Position numbers and translations under genes: made by a program | Shown here: positions 15,155 to 18,355 of the stretch, in pieces | Layout of the letters: every line of letters begins with the position of its first letter | Numbering within the stretch: position 1 is the stretch's first letter | NCBI GenBank assembly: GCA_002361735.1 | Contig: DETS01000119.1 | Location: 1-18,355, forward strand | Length of the DNA: 18,355 bases | DNA from: Lachnospiraceae bacterium UBA3282 | GTDB lineage: Bacteria > Bacillota > Clostridia > Lachnospirales > Lachnospiraceae | Direction: 5' to 3' | The notes under the pieces: model-generated | Database searches by the model: none | Told to the model about the DNA's origin: nothing | The model's input: only the letters and a program-made list of their open reading frames with translations

Positions 15155-15889
15155 CAACATACTGTAATTTCCCTTCTGATCGTAAGAATCCAACAGATAA
15201 TGATTCTCTGACTGCATGGCGAGCATCGCTTCCCTGTCCGCCATCCGTGTTCCCTTTGTCACCTTTTTCTTGGGCGGTTCCGCCTTGCTTTTCCAAAAAG
15301 AAAGCTTCAACGCCTTTTCCTTTTGTTTCCGATAAAATTCCCACAGTTTAGCCGCACTCTCCCGCAGCTTGTTTTTGATATTGCCCCTGCCTGTTGCCGA
15401 AACAGTGGTACTCTCCTGCAAGTTGCGCTCTCTGGCCTGTTCGTCCCGCAGTGGCTCTCTCCTTTGCTCCGGCGTCACCAAGTGCTCCGCCGCCTGCGTT
15501 TGTGCCGCTGCTGCCGTCTGCATGACCGCAGGCACCGTTCCCACGGTCCTGCCTGCCCGAACGCCGCTGCCGGTACTCCTGACAACGCTCTGCGCCATCT
15601 CCTCCTGCATCGCCTTCAGCGCATAATCCTCTAAACCGGAGCCCAATCCCAGCCCGATCCTGCCGCTTCTTGCACTGTCTGTCCGTACATAACCGATGCC
15701 CTCTCCCTCAGGCTGCTGCGATTGCTTTGCCATTTCCGCAGCAGCGCCGTCCTTCATTTTAAAACCCGACCCGGAATGTACAGAAAACGGCTCGTGGAAA
15801 TGCGAAGTTTTCCACTTTAACACATGATATCTTGTGTCAAAATCTTCTCTTTGCTGCACCCAAGTGATATGATTCATGGCAACATCCAT
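15146..15889 (-). CDS. Unrecognised 247-residue basic protein, third gene of the cluster
   Basis: I do not recognise this protein. Residues 1-50 contain an aromatic/His-rich stretch (YHVLKWKTSHFHEPF); about 60-85 are Gly-rich (GIGLGLGSGLEDYA nearby); 120-160 are Ala/Gln/Arg-rich; 170-215 are strongly basic (KLRESAAKLWEFYRKQKEKA, then KSKAEPPKKKVTKG); the C-terminus is polar with Tyr. There is no signal peptide or membrane helix, so a cytoplasmic or specially exported protein is likely. Much of it looks disordered. The start is uncertain: ATG 15889 and ATG 15877 both lack a good ribosome-binding site, unlike every neighbour. It lies 43 bases after the FliD_C-like gene and ends in the cluster terminator, so it is probably the last gene of a three-gene operon. 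Confidence 0.75.
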   Translation of the reverse strand: MDVAMNHITWVQQREDFDTRYHVLKWKTSHFHEPFSVHSGSGFKMKDGAAAEMAKQSQQPEGEGIGYVRTDSARSGRIGLGLGSGLEDYALKAMQEEMAQSVVRSTGSGVRAGRTVGTVPAVMQTAAAAQTQAAEHLVTPEQRREPLRDEQARERNLQESTTVSATGRGNIKNKLRESAAKLWEFYRKQKEKALKLSFWKSKAEPPKKKVTKGTRMADREAMLAMQSENHYLLDSYDQKGNYSMLGK

Positions 15890-15932
15890 TCTTTACGCAA
15901 CGCCACATGAAATAGCGTCCCTAATGAAATAA

Positions 15933-16664
15933 TTATCTGCGGGAGTTGAATCGGCTTCCCACATTGCTCCCATAATTATACAGATTCGATTTCGCAAACG
16001 GATTATATGTGGTACTTTTCTCCGCCTCGATATTTTTCTCCGCCGCAGCTTCTACAGAATCCGCTCTGGACGCCGCCCTGGCTGAAAAACCGTTTCCGCC
16101 CCAGACCTTCTCCAGCGTGTCTACATCTGCCGCCAGAAGCTTTTTCTCGTCAATGACAAGCTTTCCGTCCGCCTTCCTGCTTACACCTGTTTTGGAAAAC
16201 TCGATTTCTCCCACTCTGGACATACTGTTAAACTGGCTCAGGAAGCTTTGATCCGTTCTCGTGCCTGATTCCTCCAAGTCTTCCAGCATTTGGTTATACT
16301 GTGACACGAAACCCTTGATATTTTCTACGATTTTTTCCGTACTGCCGCTTTCCCTCGCCTTATCGTAGATCGAATCCTTCTCTGCCTTTTGCAGCGCCTG
16401 TCCGTATGCCTGCACCTGTCCCGCATGATACTTCATATCATAATAGAACTTCTGTGTTTTCTGCGTTGCCTGCGGCGATGTGATAAACTCTCTGTTGTAA
16501 ATGTCACTCGCCTTAGAAGCAGCTTTGCCGCCGAAAATACTGTCCAAACGACTGGAACGATTTTTCAGGCTGTTGCGTTTCAACGCCGTATATAACTTCG
16601 TTCCCGCATTTTCCTTCTTCCTGGTGTTCAGCAGATTGCTTCTGTAATTTCTTGTAACTCTCAT
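15933..16664 (-). CDS. Small protein with a FliD C-terminal-domain-like region, second gene of the cluster
   Basis: The 243 residues begin with a basic N-terminus (RVTRNYRSNLLNTRKK) and a region about 60-105 predicted helical. Residues about 110-205 resemble the C-terminal domain of the flagellar cap protein FliD: a helix with FVSQYNQMLEDL (119-130), a block around SFLSQFNSMSRVGEIEF, then GVSRKADGKLVIDEKKL (160-176), comparable to the FliD pattern G-I-x4-D-G-x-L-x-x-D-x-x-K-L, and VDTLEKVWGG. The FliD N-terminal domain and the terminal coiled coils are missing, and the protein is about half FliD length. It has no signal peptide or membrane segment. The ribosome-binding site GGAGGG is close to the ATG (3 bases; GGAG 5 bases). 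It lies 51 bases after the coiled-coil gene. The FliD resemblance is by eye and moderate; no other flagellar gene is in the window. Confidence 0.78.
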   Translation of the reverse strand: MRVTRNYRSNLLNTRKKENAGTKLYTALKRNSLKNRSSRLDSIFGGKAASKASDIYNREFITSPQATQKTQKFYYDMKYHAGQVQAYGQALQKAEKDSIYDKARESGSTEKIVENIKGFVSQYNQMLEDLEESGTRTDQSFLSQFNSMSRVGEIEFSKTGVSRKADGKLVIDEKKLLAADVDTLEKVWGGNGFSARAASRADSVEAAAEKNIEAEKSTTYNPFAKSNLYNYGSNVGSRFNSRR

Positions 16665-16715
16665 ATGCCCTCCATCTCTTTCTTTTCCGCCTGATATTAT
16701 TGTCTGACGTTTCTT

Positions 16716-17777
16716 CTATATCTCCTCGTCCACCTCAATGCCCTTGATGTCCGCCTCGATCAATTTAAGCTTGTTTAACATATCCTTGATCTCTGCCTTG
16801 ACTGCGTCATTCGCACCGGCAACATTCAATCCTGCGTCCGCCATATCACCCAAAAGCTCTGCTTCCTCTCTGGCGTCTTTCTCCTGCTGTCTCTGCGCTT
16901 CCTGCGCTTCGTGACTTTCCTCTCTGACGGCTTCGATCCGCGCTTCCATCAGTTCCTTCTGTTCCTTGCGAAGTTCGATCTTTTCTTCCTGTTCTTCCTT
17001 CTCCTCGGCTTTTTCCTTCGCTTCCTCTCTCTGCTCCTCGTAGGTTTCGTCCACCTGATCCTTGGCTTCTTCCCACATCATTCCCTGAATATCCTTGCTC
17101 GCCTCATCCATCACCTTCTTCGCATTGTTCTGCGCGTCCGTCATCTCGTGGGACTTCAGACGTTCCTGTTTGATGGATCTGACCGCCCCGTTATACGCCT
17201 CAAGAGCCGATTCCGCCCTGCCTTCACGAATTTTAAATACCTGTTCCTCTCCGTCAATTTCAAGGCATCTCTGCTGGTATTCCGTCAGCGGTTCACCCTC
17301 TAATTCCTCCAGTCTCTTACGCTCCTCTTCCGTAAAGTCAACATCTGCAAATTGACCGTTATTGGGATAATGCAGACGCTCCAAAAGCTCCAGATCCTTC
17401 TGCTCCTGAGAATCCTTCTCTACGCCATAGCCCTCCCGCAGGTTTTCCTTTCTTTCCCGGCATTCATAAATTTTATCACGATTGAGCAGAATCTCTTTTC
17501 TCTGCTCCTGCGCAAGCCCCTCGTACTCTGCTATGCTCTGATCCGTCTTACGGTCCGTGTCCCAGGCATCCTGCACAAGTTTCATTGCCTTCTTCTGCGC
17601 ATGCTGTCTGCGAAGCGTGATGGAATCTTTATGTAAAGGCAGATCTCCCGCAAAAATCGTATTCTTCCGCTGCTGCTTTTCAGAAGCCTTTTGCCCGCTA
17701 TTCTCCTGCGCTTTTTCCTGCGTCTGTGCCGCTATCTGAACGCTCTGTGCCTCCCTATCTCCAAATCTGACTAACAT
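16716..17777 (-). CDS. Long charged coiled-coil protein, first gene of the cluster
   Basis: I do not recognise this 353-residue protein. Residues 1-60 are polar and Gln-rich with a possible small motif IFAGDLPLHKDSITLRRQHA (41-60). Residues 60-130 are helical and charged. Residues about 215-310 are a long Glu/Lys/Gln-rich coiled coil with many heptad-like repeats (EEQREEAKEKAEEKEEQEEK is typical). A short Gly/Ala segment (310-325) is followed by a final amphipathic helix (KAEIKDMLNKLKLIEADIKG). There is no signal peptide or membrane helix. A strong AAGGAGG lies 8 bases before ATG 17777. It heads the three-gene unit, with the FliD_C-like gene 51 bases on. A structural, scaffold or export-apron role would fit such a protein, but nothing in the sequence fixes this. 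Confidence 0.8.
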   Translation of the reverse strand: MLVRFGDREAQSVQIAAQTQEKAQENSGQKASEKQQRKNTIFAGDLPLHKDSITLRRQHAQKKAMKLVQDAWDTDRKTDQSIAEYEGLAQEQRKEILLNRDKIYECRERKENLREGYGVEKDSQEQKDLELLERLHYPNNGQFADVDFTEEERKRLEELEGEPLTEYQQRCLEIDGEEQVFKIREGRAESALEAYNGAVRSIKQERLKSHEMTDAQNNAKKVMDEASKDIQGMMWEEAKDQVDETYEEQREEAKEKAEEKEEQEEKIELRKEQKELMEARIEAVREESHEAQEAQRQQEKDAREEAELLGDMADAGLNVAGANDAVKAEIKDMLNKLKLIEADIKGIEVDEEI

Positions 17778-17805
17778 ACTCTGTACCTCCTTGTCACGCC
17801 ATTAC

Positions 17806-17819
17806 GTCAATCCGTTGAC
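17806..17819. promoter_or_regulatory. Palindrome upstream of the cluster: possible operator
   Basis: GTCAA-TCCG-TTGAC has perfect 5-bp arms. It lies between the putative -10 at 17831 and the ribosome-binding site at 17786-17792, a position where a bound protein could block transcription. It is short. Confidence 0.35.
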
Positions 17820-17830
17820 CTCTGCTATAA

Positions 17831-17857
17831 TTATCGGATGTTTTTCACCTTTTCATA
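17831..17857 (-). promoter_or_regulatory. Possible sigma-28-like promoter of the three-gene cluster
   Basis: On the minus strand TCCGATAA (17838-17831) differs by one base from the sigma-28 -10 consensus GCCGATAA. Fifteen bases upstream is TATG where the consensus has TAAA, a poor -35. No good sigma-A pair is visible in the 133-base gap. An ACCTT-TTCAT-AAGGT palindrome (17847-17861) overlaps the -35 position. Confidence 0.35.
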
Positions 17858-17910
17858 AGGTAAATACAGCCCTTTTATGCCCAAAAACATGCCAGTCACA
17901 ACATTCTGCC

Positions 17911-18355
17911 TTACAGCTTCAGAAATTGCAGAAATGCCTCGCACCCTTCCAGTACATCGTCATAAGTTACCTCAAAGTTTCCCGTATACCAAGGATCGGC
18001 GATCGCCCTGCCGCTGCCCGCGAACTCCAAAAGCTTGTATATCTTATGTTCCGGGTCTCCGCCCGCGATTCGCTCCATATTGCGGACATTGGCGTCGTCC
18101 ATGCCAATCAGGTAGTCGAACTTCTGATAGTCCTGCTTCGTCATCTGACGCGCACGGTGGGGAATCAGCGGGATCCCTTCCTGCCGCAGTTTGTTCACCG
18201 TGCCGTAGTGGGGCGGGTTGCCGATTTCCTCACGGCTGGTGGCGGCGGAGTCGATGTGGAACCCTGATGAGAGGCCTTTCTCCTTTACCATGTGGGTGAG
18301 GAGGCTTTGAGCCATTGTGCTTCTGCAAATATTGCCGTGGCAGATGAATAATATT
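17911..18355 (-). CDS. Low-molecular-weight protein tyrosine phosphatase, N-terminus beyond the window
   Basis: Dephosphorylates phosphotyrosine proteins through a Cys phosphoenzyme. The frame stays open to the right edge; the first visible residues are ILFICHGNICRSTMAQS, which contain the signature P-loop C-x5-R-S (CHGNICRS). The true start therefore lies past base 18355, and the internal ATG at 18315 is not the start. The general acid loop DPWYTGNFE is present near the C-terminus, and IDSAATSREEIGNPPHYGT and the helical C-terminus (DVLEGCEAFLQFL) match the family. In Gram-positive bacteria such enzymes often act on tyrosine kinases controlling exopolysaccharide, but no such kinase gene is in the window. 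It reads toward the three-gene cluster across 133 bases, with no clear terminator between. Confidence 0.95.
   Translation of the reverse strand, partial: ILFICHGNICRSTMAQSLLTHMVKEKGLSSGFHIDSAATSREEIGNPPHYGTVNKLRQEGIPLIPHRARQMTKQDYQKFDYLIGMDDANVRNMERIAGGDPEHKIYKLLEFAGSGRAIADPWYTGNFEVTYDDVLEGCEAFLQFLKL

Noticed and set aside
16716..17777. SMC-like or tape-measure protein
   Set aside because: The coiled coil is present, but there is no Walker motif, and the length and lack of hydrophobic segments do not fit a phage tape measure; no phage genes are nearby.
17791..18267. 158-codon plus-strand open frame across the gap and the phosphatase gene
   Set aside because: Mostly antisense to the phosphatase, whose P-loop and acid loop are intact.

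Overview
The window looks like chromosomal DNA from a low-to-mid-GC Gram-positive anaerobe, most likely a clostridium of the Lachnospiraceae type. The reasons are AGGAGG-type ribosome-binding sites before most genes, sigma-A-like promoters, a GH3-family enzyme beside a PutP-type symporter, a ferredoxin-fused aldo/keto reductase, a RelQ-type alarmone synthetase and a membrane-anchored trigger-factor-like foldase. This placement is inferred from gene content, not from a marker gene. I see no IS element, phage gene, tRNA, rRNA or CRISPR array.

Layout. Positions 1-134 hold the 3' end of an unrecognised gene, followed at once by metA (homoserine O-acyltransferase, +). A bidirectional terminator separates metA from a long minus-strand series. 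Read in transcription order, that series is: a GH3-family acyl-amido synthetase (11118-9463), an RsmF-type rRNA m5C methyltransferase (9366-7915), then from its own promoter an MBOAT O-acyltransferase (7799-6381), an SGNH hydrolase (6350-5193), pseudouridine synthase rluF (5190-4471), NAD-dependent DNA ligase ligA (4406-2433) and the anchored FKBP/trigger-factor-like foldase (2293-1151). putP (Na+/proline symporter, +) is divergent from the GH3 gene, with two well-formed promoters between them. It converges on a small alarmone synthetase (13651-12863, -). An aldo/keto reductase with two Fe-S motifs (13900-15087, +) follows a leader with a 14-bp hairpin. The right end carries a three-gene minus-strand cluster of unrecognised proteins (17777-15146) that ends in a terminator built into the last stop codon. 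The window closes inside a low-molecular-weight tyrosine phosphatase gene (-).

How the genes may work together. MBOAT plus SGNH hydrolase is the usual pair for O-acetylation of an exported or surface polymer, and the two share one promoter. GH3 and putP share a divergent control region, which may couple amino-acid uptake to acyl-amino-acid conjugation (inference). The most unusual part is the three-gene cluster at 15146-17777: a long charged coiled-coil protein, a small protein whose C-terminal half resembles the C-terminal domain of the flagellar cap protein FliD but lacks the rest of FliD, and a basic Gln/Ala-rich protein. None has a signal peptide or membrane segment. A weak sigma-28-like -10 element precedes the first gene. 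This cluster is the best candidate in the window for an undescribed system.

Several starts were moved from the longest open frame to the start supported by a ribosome-binding site: rluF, the MBOAT gene, GH3, putP and the aldo/keto reductase.
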